Positions 25,672-37,328 of a DNA stretch of 64,000 bases are shown in pieces (position 1 is the first letter of the stretch; every line of letters begins with the position of its first letter). The DNA is from Phanerochaete sordida. Lineage: Eukaryota; Basidiomycota; Agaricomycetes; Polyporales; Phanerochaetaceae. The position numbers and the translations under genes are program-made. The notes under the pieces were generated by a model that made no database searches, was not told the DNA's origin, and worked only from the letters and a program-made list of their open reading frames with translations. The stretch lies in the NCBI GenBank assembly GCA_019973155.2, contig BPQB01000020.1:248001-312000 (forward strand). The letters run 5' to 3'.

Positions 25672-26329
25672 TTAGACTCTTGCGGGCTGACTTCGAGGGC
25701 TTTCGAGCATTTGCTTGCCAACACCATAGAATGAATGTATTATTTATGCGTATTTCCCTGCGCTCGTCCATGAAATTTCTGGCTCTGATAATGATTTGTG
25801 CGCATGTGTGACGTGCGCATCTCTCTAAATGAGGTTGCGATAATCCCGTGTGCCGGGTGCCACGCTGTCACGGCGGATGTGGCTGTGAGGTGCGCCACGG
25901 AGCTGCCGCTTGCCGTTTGTGGACAGTCTTGCAACCACTTGCCTGTGGAAGCCATCGCTGCCGACATAGGAACTTTGCATCGTGGATGCGGTTCGATACT
26001 TTCAAGGGCTCGCACGTTGAGCTATGGCGAGGCGAGCTGAGGCCTGGGTCACGCCCGGGTTGATAACTTCGGACCCTTGATCCAGCGCACCGTTTCACCG
26101 CCCAGTGGCTGGCACAAATTTCATACAGCTGAATGCGAGTCGAGCCATAGTGTTCCTACACTGTTCCTACAATCTGCAACCGAGCGAGCCCTACTATCAC
26201 ATAAGGAGCCCAGATAGTCCATCAGCACATCCAGAGAACAGTCCTAAAAGCCAATGTAAAGAGTTCTAAGTCCACTCTAGGGGCCAGCGTTCTCCGTGCG
26301 AAACGCGCGCGCGCGACGCCGCGGCCCGT
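25672..26329. other. intergenic between convergent P450-2 and the secreted-protein gene
   Basis: No gene, repeat or RNA recognised. Confidence 0.5.
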
Positions 26330-26948
26330 TTACGACGGGACGCCGGACTGCGTGCAGGGCTTCGAATCAACGCAGTTGCCCTGGTTCGGGCTTTGCAAGA
26401 TGCCGTGCTGCAGGGTGGGTCAGCACATCTGTCCATAGCGCACGGGGCGGGCAGGAGGGCACGCACGAAGTCCCACGTGCACGTGCCAGTCGCGTACGCG
26501 CATTGGTAGCCCGTGAACTGGAAGATCATCACGCCCGCGTCGCCGTTGCTGTCGTCGGGGCAGAGACACCCGTGGTCCTTGTCGCAGGCCGACGCCGTGG
26601 GGCAGTTGCCCTGCGTCGCGCTCACGAGGACACCGGTCTGCGGGCGCACAACGGCGGTCAGCGTACCAGACGGGCAGAAGGATGAAGAGAGACACGCACG
26701 GCGTCGTCCCAGGTACACGCGCCGGCGGGGTACGCGCACTGGAAGCCAGGGAAGACGTTCACGAGCACGCCCTGCTCGCCCGTCGTGTCGAGCGGACACT
26801 CGCAGTCGCCGCCGCCGCCGAAGCATGCAAACGCGACGTTCTGGCCCGTGAGGTCGCGCTTGTGAATCGGGCTGCGGCGCATGGGCGTGAACGCGTGCGC
26901 GGCGGCCGTAAGCGACGCGGCGAGAACGAGGGCGCGGAGTGAGAACAT
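26330..26948 (-). CDS. small secreted cysteine-rich protein with a duplicated module
   Basis: Three exons (26948-26700, 26637-26467, 26407-26330) give 165 residues in frame. MFSLRALVLAASLTAAAHA is a clear signal peptide and is followed by RR and KR sites that could be processed by a Kex2-type protease. Two modules of about 55 residues share C-x-CP-D, an acidic Asn/Thr-Gly turn, a GV hydrophobic stretch, G-x-QCAY and CTWD. The first module ends exactly at intron 1 and the second at intron 2, so the duplication probably followed exon boundaries. A short last exon adds two Cys. Function unknown; secreted proteins of this size in basidiomycetes include hyphal-surface and effector-like proteins. 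It lies between two P450 genes. Confidence 0.75.
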
Positions 26949-28659
26949 CGTGAGTGAGGAGTGGCGAGGGCGAAAGGCGAGAGGTTGCTTGCGCTGCTGG
27001 TTTTCACCCATCGGATCCGAAGTCTCTTATATGTTCGCTCGTGCAAGCACGTTCCAGGCGCAGAAATGTGTGCATAACGAATGATATGAGCTCGCGCCGA
27101 CCTTTGCACGGAGACCCGTGAGTGCACCACCTGGCTGGATGGTATGCGTCGCTTGCAGGCCGACAGACGCCAACATGCGTACGGCAGCGCATGGCCGGTG
27201 CCTGGAACGCATCGCGCGCTGCAGCTTGAGTTTGAGCTTGGCGACGCCCGAACTGAACGAAGGCACCGGGCCCGGACATGCTGGGATCCGCGCGTGCGTC
27301 CGTGGCGGAGCACTAGGGGCGTTCCTCGGAAATTCCTGTGGGTGCAGCGCGCGCTGGAACCCAGGTATCCCGCGAGCGTGCCCGGAGAAACAAAGCCGTA
27401 GAGATACCTGAGATTCAGGCCTGCAGCGGCGACACGGAGGTAGCGCACGTTCAATGTATATTCGCGGCGCCAGACCTCGCGCGCGCGTAGCGCCTTACGT
27501 CCGATTGCGCTGCTTCTTGTCCGACATCAGAGCGTCCTGGGCTTTTGCACGTGTAGAACGGCTGCAAAAGGTGTGTGTAAGCTATACCTTTGTATAGAAT
27601 CGGGCAGATATCGTGAGCAGCCATCCAGGGACAACACTGGCGATGAAGTTTGAGCACACCTCGCTTTGAGCTTGTCTTATCGCCGTGCTTCGCGGTCAGT
27701 CGAGATGACTGGTCTCTGGAGTATAAGGAGCAGCCTCATTCAAGACATGAGAATACTGCATTATTTAACGGAATTTCTAGAGAGGTTAAGCCATCATTTT
27801 GCAGCGGAGGGCGTGGACGTACCTGGTCAAGCTGTCAAGGAGCGACGACCGCGCAGCCAGATCTGCATGAGGCGCCCGATTATGTAACGCCACCTTCTCG
27901 CCAAATCAGGAAGGTCTTGTAGAACGCGCTCATATTACAATTGCTCGGAAGTTCAGTGGGAACGGCGACGCGGTACCCTTGATAGCAGATATTGCAGAAG
28001 GCTGCAAGATGAACACCTCGACCTGAGCCCGACTGAACCTCGACTGTGTCTCAGAGATATTCAGGCACGCGCGCGGCGCGCATGTCTACGGAGAGTGCTG
28101 GCCTGCGCGAAGACTGGACCTGGATTGTACCCGAACCTTGAACGCCGTCTCCCACTTTGTCAAGGCTACGTCACTACAAAGCACAGACGTGCGCCGACGG
28201 CTCTCCTCAGCGGCTCTGCCGGCGGCCCCTCTCAGGAACAGAGCATCGTGACACGCGCCGACGGAGAAAGGGCTGATCTGGACATGCGCGGCCGGCGGTA
28301 CAGACGCGGGCGCTGGGCATGAACGACGTGCCGATTTATCGCTTGCAATAGAATTGGCACGCGCCGTGTTCTTTGAAGGCGCGTCTGGCGTCCGCTATCC
28401 TTCGGTAGTACGTTATGGAATAGCAGCTACGATCGAGACTCGCTGCGAGACAAAGTAGGTTGCCGTCGCCTAGTATTGTACAGCGAGGGAAGGCCGAGAT
28501 CCGCATTGTTCCCGTAACTCGACGGAACCAGCTGCTTGTATGACAGACGAAGCGCGAAGCGCCGGACGGAGGGGGAGATAACGAAAGAATGGGATGATGT
28601 CCTGGTGCACGGATTCTCTACATTGATAGTGATGCCGAGGCCGTCCTTCGGCGGACCGC
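26949..28659. other. gene-poor 1.7 kb
   Basis: The left end is the promoter of the secreted-protein gene. Frames at 27118-27454 and 27451-27922 overlap on both strands and lack domains. Nothing else is recognised. Confidence 0.45.
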
Positions 28660-30798
28660 TCATTGCAGGCTGTGCAGCGCGTGCTCGAGCAGGGTCATCC
28701 GCGCTGCGCTGCGCTCGCGAACGTTGCACTGGAATGGTTTGGGATGTCTGTACATGGCTCAGTACCGCCAATGGTAGTAAAATGCAGAGACCTACGCGAC
28801 GTGGCCGTCTTTGAAGGCAATAGGCGGGATGATGTCGGTACCCGCCTCGTCCTTTGCAGGCACGATTTCGAAAGCGAACAACAGGTGCACCACGTTTAAA
28901 TAGACGGAGGACAGCCCGAGCAGGTAACCGGGGCACGATCTGTAGCTCCTCCGTCATAAGAGCTACGGAGGAGGGAATTGATGGACGCACCGCCGCCCGA
29001 AGCCAAACACAATTTCGAGCGGATCGTCCTGCGGGACGCGCCCCGCCGCAGAGTCCGTCTCGAAGCGCTCCGGCACGAACGTGTCCGGGTCGGGATACCT
29101 CTTCTCGTCATGCATGAGCCCCCTATGCAATCATCAGCCCACGACTCGACCACCGACGAAGGCACGCACCACATGTTGACCATGACCCACGCGTCCTTCG
29201 GGATAAGGTAGCCCTCGAAGATATCGTCCTGGTGCAGGCTGTGCGGGACGAGTGGCACCACGGGGCTAAATCGAAAGAGCTCCTTGATGACACAGGCGAG
29301 GTATGGAAATTGGTCGCGGTCGCGCATGCTCGGCACCCACGCGCCACCTGTGACGCGGTCGATCTCTGCTTGGGCTTTCTTCTGCACGGCGGGGTAGTGC
29401 AGCATCAGGAGGATGAATGTCTCGACCATCGCATATGTCTGTACAAAGTTTGAATCGCCACCATAGCTTGGGCAGAAAGCGTACCGTGTCAGACCCGCCT
29501 GGGACGGAAAGCCAGAAAATGAGATTTTTGGCGGACAACATACTAACAGAGTCGCTTACCGGAGTACATAGAAGTTGCGGTATGCTGAATTTCCTTTTCG
29601 CGCTGCTCCGTGAGCTGCTCGGTCGTTTCGAGAAGCTTCTCCGCCGTCCAGCAGGGTGTGATCTCCCCTTTCGCCTGCAGGGTCCTCTCAAGCTCTAGCG
29701 ACGAAGAATGGTCACAGACTGGGACGCACGATTTTATCCTTCGCCATCTCGTACGGCACACACGCGAACGCGTCCATGCGCGCCTTGGCCCGCATCGCCC
29801 AGCGTTTGAAGCCCGCGCCGGGGAGCCACGCCGGGACGTGGCGCACTGCGCGCGCGTCAGCGATTACTCAGACTCCCGAGACCCGAGGCAGGCGTGGAGA
29901 CGAAAAGACGCATACGCGTCGCAGGAGAAGCTCGGCGCGGGAAAGGCAGGTACGCACGGATCGGAAAGGCGTCGACGAGCCATCGCCCGGGCGTGGTCGC
30001 CTCGCCAGTGAGCCGCCCAAAGTCCGCGGCGAGGTGCACGAGCGCGTCGTCCTTGTCCGAGACCTCGACGCCGTACACGAGACGAATGATGAGCGCCGTC
30101 GCCGTCCTGGATGTCATATTAGATGCAGGTCAGCATCGCTACGGGCGGCAGGAAAGCGAGCATACCATCGTGTCAGCTCAAGAAGGTCGTGGGGCGCCTT
30201 GCGCACGGCAAGCACGAACCGGACGCTCTCGAGCTCTTGCGCGGGCCAGTATTTTTCGGCAATCCGCGCGTTGAGGAACGTGGAAACGAGCCGGCGGCTG
30301 TTGCGGTACGCGGGGCCGTAGTTCATGAAGAGCATTGTGTCGCGCTTGATCACCTCTTGCACCATCGGCTGCGCACGCTGCTGAGTGTACCGCAGCGGTG
30401 AGGGTGCGGAGGACTTACGAATCGCGGGCGGTGCGAATAGGTCGCGCCGCGTTTCTCGAAGAGCGTACGCGCCATGTCGAGGTCGTTAATCAGTATGAAG
30501 TGACGGTTGATAGCACGCAGGTAGTAGATGGGACCTAGTATGAATTTTTGAGTGTCTGGTTGAACATAGTTTACAAGGTAGACACACCGTATTGGCATGA
30601 CATGGCAGCGAAAGCCCTTGGAGTATTTGTTCGCGGAATTTGGAGGAGATTGCCAATGAAAGGTAGCCCGCGTGGACCTGGAGGGAGGAGCGCCCATTTA
30701 TTACGCGTTTTGCGCCAGCTCACAAGCGTGACTACGACGATTGAGCCTACGGAGAACAATGTCAGAAATATCAGCGGGCTTTCTACGCCCATTTGCAT
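28660..30798 (-). CDS. cytochrome P450 monooxygenase (P450-3)
   Basis: Closest to P450-2. The anchor MQMGVESPLIFLTLF begins at 30798, then WALLPPGPRGLPFIGNLLQIPR, GPIYYLRAINRHFILIND, FMNYGPAYRNSRRLVSTFL, KYWPAQELESVRFVL, the K-helix IKELFRF, HSLHQDDIFEGYLIPK, the haem loop FGFGRR-SCPGYLL (intron before the Cys) and LLEHALHSLQ-stop at 28660-28662. The intron inside the haem loop can form a 9-bp hairpin (28946-28954 with 28965-28973). No stop or shift was seen in the exons. It is head to head with an MFS pseudogene, so its transporter partner appears to be lost. Confidence 0.87.
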
Positions 30799-31910
30799 CG
30801 CAAGTAGACAAGAGGGGTGGTGTTGAGGCTAGTGTGAAGCTTTCAAAGATAAGAGCGAGCTCAGGAGCGGCGAAAAGGTATGAGAAAGGCTGGGTGTCTA
30901 TGACAAGCTGGAGAACGAACGGATTATTTCATTCTCTTTATATCTCGGCAAAATCAGCCGATCTCGCGCCCATATTTTCGCCCGCTCGTAATATCACCGT
31001 CGGGACCGCTACGGCTAGCTGTCGTTGGCAAGGGCACGCCGCACAGACAACGTGTCACTGCCTTGGTGCTGCCTTGGCACCATTATCTCAACAGCGCGGG
31101 GCGCGGACACGTCCAGCTTGGGTTTAGCGATGATGAGCGGAGATGTGCGCTCACAAATTACAGCTAGGGCCTGGCTGCGCTGGTCGTAGCGGCCCTTGAT
31201 TGACAGCGACGAGCCCCTCTGAGACCGCTCGACGCCTGCTGAGCGGCAGGCGTGGGGGCTAGCGGGGATGAGCGCATGGACAGCTCAGCCTCGTCGCGAT
31301 GAGCGCAGACCCATCTGCACTTCAATGAAAGCCAATCACTGTTAGCGTAAGAGTAAGGTTAACGTTGTGTGATCTTTGAAGATGTGTTCGACGGCAGCGC
31401 GAGCTGCGGTCTGAGCTTTAGGGCAGGTGACAGTGCACTGCAACAAGCGCCGTCGGCCTCTTGTCTGTTCAACAGCGACGATATCAACGGCTTGCAAACG
31501 ATAATGTTAAACAAACAGCACTTGCAAGCTGAATCCCGCAGGATAAATCTGAACGAGTAAATGCTGGTATGATCATATATCTGTCGAGGTTCGTATACTT
31601 TGGGCTGACCAGTGCTAGCGACGTCTAGGTGACCCTTCCCGCAGATCGCACAAAGTGCGTTCGCTGCGGTCACTCTCCATCTCGGCGCGGTCCGACAAAG
31701 TGCGTGATAGGTCGGATAGCCTCGGGTCGCGTACGTTTCACGGCGCAATGACTCTCATTGCAGCAATAGCTTGGTCTAGAGCAACCAACGTGCGCGTAAA
31801 GAGGCCTAGCCCTTAGCATCAGTCGGCGAACCTCCACTCTACCGCTATCAGTCAGCATGGAACTTCGTCTCTGTCCCCATCTAATTGTGATGTCAAGGTC
31901 GAGCTGGCCC
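30799..31910. promoter_or_regulatory. divergent spacer between P450-3 and the MFS pseudogene
   Basis: About 1.1 kb, same layout as the two intact pairs. No domain in the frames present, and I saw no clear similarity to the other spacers by eye. Confidence 0.4.
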
Positions 31911-32685
31911 CGAGGCTGCCGTAATCCACATTCCGGACGGCGGCCTGCGGACATAACTCATCGTCGGTGGCGTTCGCGTTCCTCGGACTCAACACGCGTA
32001 AGCCTTCCTTCCATTATCGTGACTACCACTGACAGCCCTGATATAGTGCTCGCGTCTCTCATCCTCAGCGTAGTCACGATCAGCATAGCAGCTCGCTCAC
32101 GCTCTACCTCGTTGGTGCCTGCAACGCCATGTACGCCGCAGGTCGCCTGCTTAGCGGCGGCGCGCTCAATTTTATGATGTGTTCACGAATCTCACCGCCA
32201 CAATAACGTACACGTGGCCGTTTGGGAGCTCACAAAGGGTCATCGCAGTCACCTGCGTTTATGCGTGTGTGAGATCAGCTTTTTATTTGGAAGATGTGAC
32301 ATTGAATGGCGCTCAGTCTAGCATCGGGTGCGTTCACGAGCCTGTTACCTATCGTGACGATGCGCCTCGGGAGCGTCGAAGGTGCCGCTCTGCGCACGGG
32401 CGTGCAGATGACCGTCATGTCGCTCGGTGTGTGATAATCATTCGCGCCATCGCTTGAAACCGTCTCACGTGATGGCACCGATCGCAGGAGCACTAACTGG
32501 ACCACCGATCTCAGGCACGGTACAGCAGCGGGTGGGGTCGTTTCACGACGTGGGCATCTATGCAGGGGAAATACTCCTTTATTGGTTCGCAACCTCGAGA
32601 CTGACCCAACTTTAGGCTCCGTGGTGGTGATGTTCGTAGTCGTCATGATCTTGGCGAGATGGGCGCAAGTTAGCAAGATCGCAAT
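31911..32685 (+). pseudogene. MFS pseudogene (MCT type) with internal deletion and frameshifts
   Basis: The opening block IHIPDGGLR (about 31925) runs almost directly into FAFLGLNT, which lies in the middle of the intact paralogues, so roughly helices 1-6 are deleted. Downstream blocks are still readable: a VVTISIA segment, then YLVGACNAMYAAGRLLSGGALN in another frame (shift near 32090), then ITYTWPF in a further frame (shift near 32178), TMRLGSVEGAALRTGVQMTVMSLG, LTGPPISGTVQQR, GSFHDVGIYAG and ARWAQVSKI. It cannot make a transporter. It is the third MFS in the head-to-head arrangement. Confidence 0.8.
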
Positions 32686-33708
32686 ATGTCTGTGCACCGC
32701 GCATCACTGCACACGCCTTACGATCGGACTATGCCTGCTTGGTGTGTTCCAGCTTCCTGCGAGATATTGATCACATCCTTTGGCCTTGTGTCAGAAAGAT
32801 GTGACTTGACCGAATGATATTCCCGACAGCTCCCGTCAATTCGGATTCCTACTGGCTACAACTGAAGAACTAATCCGAACTGCGCGGCATTCAGAACTGC
32901 CCCCGACGATCCAGAAGAGGGTGCGCTCTTACCCAATAGCACGACTCGAGCCCGACCGCCGCTGGCAGAGCACATGCCAACTGACAGTGGGCGGACAGGT
33001 ACCCGCCACGGAGGCGTAGGCTGCACGCCGCCTCACGCTGTTTAACAAGCTTGCGCGACGGGCGCGCGAGCTATCTATGGCGCGAGAGGTACGCGGACCC
33101 GTGCAGGCGCGCAAGTTCCTGCGATACGGTGAAGAAATGATTGCATCATTGTCAAGCTGTGGGTTTCCATGCCCATATGGATGGTTAGCGTTTTGGCTCG
33201 TGCGGGGCCAGCGACGGTCAGCGCTGTGAACGAAAATGTCAACGCCGTGGCGAGCTCCCGCCAAGCGCCGCCCGTTGCGGATCCGCGCAGACTTGATCCT
33301 CGTCTCTGCAGCCCCTCCCCGCATCAGACAATGAAACGGAGTGGATGTCGCCATTCACATTGCACTGGAGAATGGAGAACGGTAGGAGGCTATAAATCGG
33401 GCTTAGCTCAGAGGCTACATCTAGACAGATACTAACCCGATGTGCTGTCCGTGTAAACCACGCCCGACAAATGTTGTGGGATCGGTTACTCGGCGACACA
33501 GCCTCTAAGTGCGCGTCGAGAATACACCATGCCATGAAGACCGCTCCTTATCTATCGCACGGCAACATGGCTGTCCGACGGGTAATGGCAAGACGGCGGC
33601 CGGCGGTCGCACCCAGAAAGCTCATAAGGCCTAACAGTTCATAACGTTCGAGGTATCTGCCAATTTTCCGCATCTCCCGCTAGTTTATACCCTTTGCTAC
33701 CAGCAAAC
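32686..33708. other. spacer upstream of MFS-3; contains two duplicated segments
   Basis: Bases about 32700-32870 resemble about 37607-37785. Bases about 32930-33430 resemble, inverted, the MFS-2/P450-2 spacer. The rest carries the MFS-3 promoter, with a TTTATAC element near 33684. No intact gene. Confidence 0.55.
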
Positions 33709-35682
33709 ATGAGCTTCGCATCCCAAGCCTCGTCTCTCCGGGGCTCAAAGATAGCAGACAGCTATGACCAATCGCCCTCCATCGGTGAATCTCTCGACAT
33801 TCCTGATGGCGGTCTCCGAGCCTGGATTGTTGTTGCTGGAGTGAGTAGATTCCTGCTTTTATAATGACGAGTACTCGGACTAATGTACTCAGGCATTCTG
33901 CTTGTCGTTTGCAACTTTTGGCTACGTCGTATCCTGGGGTGTACGTCCTGGCAGCCACGTCTTAGACTTGCGTCCTCTGCGTAGTTCTCACCTCGACGTT
34001 CAATGTCAGGCATTCCAGGAGTACTACCAAACCACTGCGTTGAGCAGTCGTTCTCCCTCTGATATGTACGTGCTATTCAGTGTTTTAAGTGACATATTTT
34101 GATCGCAGACATAGAGCATGGATCGGCTCTCTGCAGGTGTGCTCCTTCGTTCTGGCTCTGTATTTATTGGATACAAACTGCTAGACGCGGCAGTATTCCC
34201 TCATTTTCTTGCCTGTATGTCATTATCCCTGTCGTTTGGTGTACATGATCTCACAGACACCCCAGGGCCTCATCACAGGCTATCTCTTCGACCTCGGCTA
34301 CTTCAAAGTATCGCTCGCAAGCGCAAGCATTCTCTATATTGCCTCCAGCTTCCTCATCGCAGAGTGCCAACAGTACTGGCAATTCATACTTTGCCAGGGG
34401 GTTGCACTCGGAGTAAGTCTATCTAGTCACCGCATTACGCTAGGCTTTGCTGATGGCCTGTCAGCTATCTGCAGGTTGGATCTACGTCCCATGCACCGCT
34501 ATCGTCGCACACTGGTGTATGTATCAAACTACGCACCACAAATTACTTTATTCTGACGCGGGCTCAGTCAAGGAAAAGCGACCGGTTGCATTCAGCATCA
34601 TCGCGATGGGATCATCTCTCGGCGGCATCCTCTTTCCCATTATCCTCCGCCAGCTGATACCTCAGATCGGGTACGTAGTCCTCTTAGTACTAGGTGTATG
34701 CGACTGACTGTCAGCCCCTTCTGCAGTTTCCGCTGGACAGTCCGTGTCATAGCATTCATCAACTTCACATGCTTCATCATCGGTAACATGGTAGGTCTTT
34801 CACCCTCATATCTGATGATACAACAACTCATCTCTGCCAATCTTCATCAGACAATAAAACCCCGCCTCCCGACCAAAGGCAAGAGCACAGCAAACTGGCG
34901 CGCCCTCGCGACGCGCGCCTACATCCTCTACACCATCTCTACGCTCCTCGCCTTCCTCGGCCTCTACACGCGTACGCCCGCCCTCCTCCCTCCACTCCCC
35001 TTGTCACTTACCCGTGGCAGTGCTCACATTTCTGAGCGTCAGCGCAGTGACGATCGGCATCAATAGCGCGCTCGCGTTCTACCTCGTCGGCGTCTGCAAC
35101 GCGACGTCGGCCGCGGGCCGCCTGCTCGGTGGCATTCTCGCGCTGCGCGCCGGCGCGCTCAACGTCATGATCGCATGCACTGCGCTCGCCGCCGCAATGA
35201 CGTACGTGTGGCCGTTCGTCGCCTCGCACGCGGGGTTCATCGTTCTCGTCTGTGTGTATGGGTACGTTGTGATTTCTTGGTGGACTGGTCGCAGTTGATT
35301 GGTTGGGCAGCGTGGCGTCGGGCGCGTTCGTGAGCTTGTTCCCCATTGTGACAATGCGTCTCGGAAGCGTCGAGGACGTCGGGCTGCGCACCGGCGTGCA
35401 GATGACGGTGATGTCGCTGGGTGAGTCCTCGTTTTCGACTCAGGCGATCTTTCTGACCTCGGCTCCAGGTGCGCTCGCTGGTCCGCCGATCTCGGGCGCG
35501 ATTCAGCAGAGGACGGGATCGTTCCATGATGTTGGAATTTATGCTGGTATGTGTATCGCTGCTTCATGTTTGGTGATATACATGCTGATGCGCTCTTAGG
35601 GTCGATGGTGATTCTGTCCGTCATGGTTATGATCGTTGCGAGATGGGCACATGTTGGAAAGCTCATTGGCGGAGTGTTCTAG
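33709..35682 (+). CDS. MFS transporter, monocarboxylate-transporter type (MFS-3)
   Basis: Intact paralogue of MFS-2. It starts MSFASQASSLRGSK and ends ARWAHVGKLIGGVF-stop (35680-35682). Exon blocks in order: IPDGGLRAWIVVAG, FCLSFATFGYVVSWG, EYYQTTALSSRSPSD, AWIGSLQ, GLITGYLFDLGYFK, FLIAECQQYWQFILC, GWIYVPCTAIVAHW, KEKRPVAFSIIAMG, FRWTVRVIAFIN, RAYILYTISTLLAFLG, LTFLSVSAVTIGIN, NVMIACTALAAAMTYVW, GLRTGVQMTVMSLG and ALAGPPISGAIQQR. The second half is almost the same as MFS-2, pointing to recent duplication or gene conversion. No adjacent divergent P450 remains, but its upstream DNA derives from the MFS-2/P450-2 spacer. Confidence 0.87.
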
Positions 35683-35734
35683 ATCATGAAGAAACAGACA
35701 GTAAAGAAATGAGAATCAGGCACGACACAGAAAC

Positions 35735-35907
35735 GGACAGGGTCGTTTCACGACGTGAACATCTACGCAGGTGCACATACTCCTGTATTGAATCGCAAAC
35801 TTGTGGCTGAGCCGACTTTGGGCTCCGTGGTGATGATGTCCGAAGCCTTCATGATTTCGGAGAGATGGGCGCAAATTATGAAGATTTTTGGAGGCGGATT
35901 CTTGCCA
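35735..35907 (+). pseudogene. MFS tail fragment (last two exons)
   Basis: Right after MFS-3 there is a second copy of the last two MFS exons only: a GSFHDV-type block at about 35738-35770, an intron-like gap, then a GSVVMM...SERWAQIMKIFGGGF block at about 35820-35900. There is no upstream remainder. It is a remnant of a partial tandem duplication. Confidence 0.7.
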
Positions 35908-36051
35908 ACAGAATTTGGCGTCACGTCGCAAAGAACACGCAATGCCTAAGAAAAGGCTTGTAAAATATTCTAGTTCTCTAATCGAGGCACATCAGGGACA
36001 AAATTGGGTCCAATCCGGGTTTTTACAGCCAAGATTTATGCTACTTGAAGC

Positions 36052-36978
36052 CTAGGCTCGAGCAGTGACGATGTATGCTTCGACCAAGTCCCGTCCTCGA
36101 GCGCTCGCGAGCACTCCTGGCGACAACGATTCGACGGGCTCCCCGATGAACAGCTCGCGGATGCAGCCCATGGCCCTGGTCCACTTGTTGTGGACAAAAA
36201 ACGTCGGCCCGCCCTGCTTGGCCTCTGGAATGCGCCGTGGAGGGCTCGGGTCGAACACGATGTAGAGGCCGAGGCGGCGGCTGTAGAAACACGCAAGTGC
36301 GCGGCCGCTGCTCGAGCAGTGCAGGATCGCGCATGCTGTACGCGAGGGGTGCGCCTGGCCTGCGGAGTCGAGGGCGCTGCACGGATGCTATGATAAGTAT
36401 TAGGTGGCGGCGGTGGATGGCACTACACACCCAAGGATATATGGGAGGCCCTCCGCGGGCGTGGCGCTCGGCTCCGTGTACTTGAATGTTGTCGTAAGGC
36501 CTACTCGAAGAGATTCGGAGAACGCCGTGGTCCGTTGGAGGTGGTACATTGCCACTGGACCCGTACCGGCCACGGTAAGTGCTTGCTGCATGCATGGTCA
36601 GAGCGAGAGAGGGACGTGTAATGACTGTCTTACAATGCAGGCCCATGTTGAAGTGAGCTGCTGCAGCACAGCAAGACTTCCGTGCTCCCAGAAGAGCTGC
36701 GTACACAACGTCGTCTTGGCGTACTTGGCAGCAATGGCCAACTGGCTGCTGTGGCGTTGGTCGGGACGGACGTCACCAAGGTGCGGGTTGAGCTCCTCGA
36801 CCCATGAGGAGTTTTGACCGGAGATGAGGTTGTTCATTTGTATGTTCTTGCGAAGCTCGGCGGGTGTCAACATCAACGCTTCGTTGCTGAAGGGGGGAAG
36901 CTGTATCAGGAGGCTTTTGTGGCGTTGTGCGAAGCGGCGGGGAGATTCGTCGGCTGCATGTACCCTCACCTGGTGCAC
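36052..36978 (-). CDS. unrecognised multi-exon gene
   Basis: I do not recognise the family. The first coding block (about 36978-36640) includes ELRKNIQMNNLISGQNSSWVEEL and QLAIAAKYAKTTLC. A second (36570-36400) includes GPVAMYHLQRTTAF, FKYTEPSATPAEGLPYILG. A third (about 36380-36052) includes SGRALACFYSRRLGLYIVFDP, GGPTFFVHNKW and ends VEAYIVTARA-stop (36052-36054). The FDP...FF-x-H pattern is reminiscent of cysteine-peptidase-like folds, but that is only a guess. A minus-strand TATAAAA lies close upstream, near 36996. The start codon is uncertain. A decayed copy lies at 37329-38182. Confidence 0.45.
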
Positions 36979-37328
36979 TGTTTCATTTTATACTCCGTGC
37001 TAGGATGGATATTGGGGCGGTTGAGGGGCCACAGCTATAGGCTGGCCAACGCGCACAAAGTGCTGGAGCTTTGGGAGCAAGTGCAAAGAAACCGAAGCGC
37101 ATCTGCGGCCTCTGTATCACAAAGGGATACAAAGCGTGAAGCAACAAAGAGTCTTGATAATCATTAGCGCGAGCCTTAGGGTTCTATTGTACTCTGTGGC
37201 GTGAAGACAAGGTCTGTGCACACAAAATGACGCGCGAGGCGAGCCGACTTGTTCGAGAACGCTTTCAGTCTGTGGCTACGTCTCTACATTCTCATCAAAT
37301 TTTAGTGACTACGCAAAGACGTTTCATC

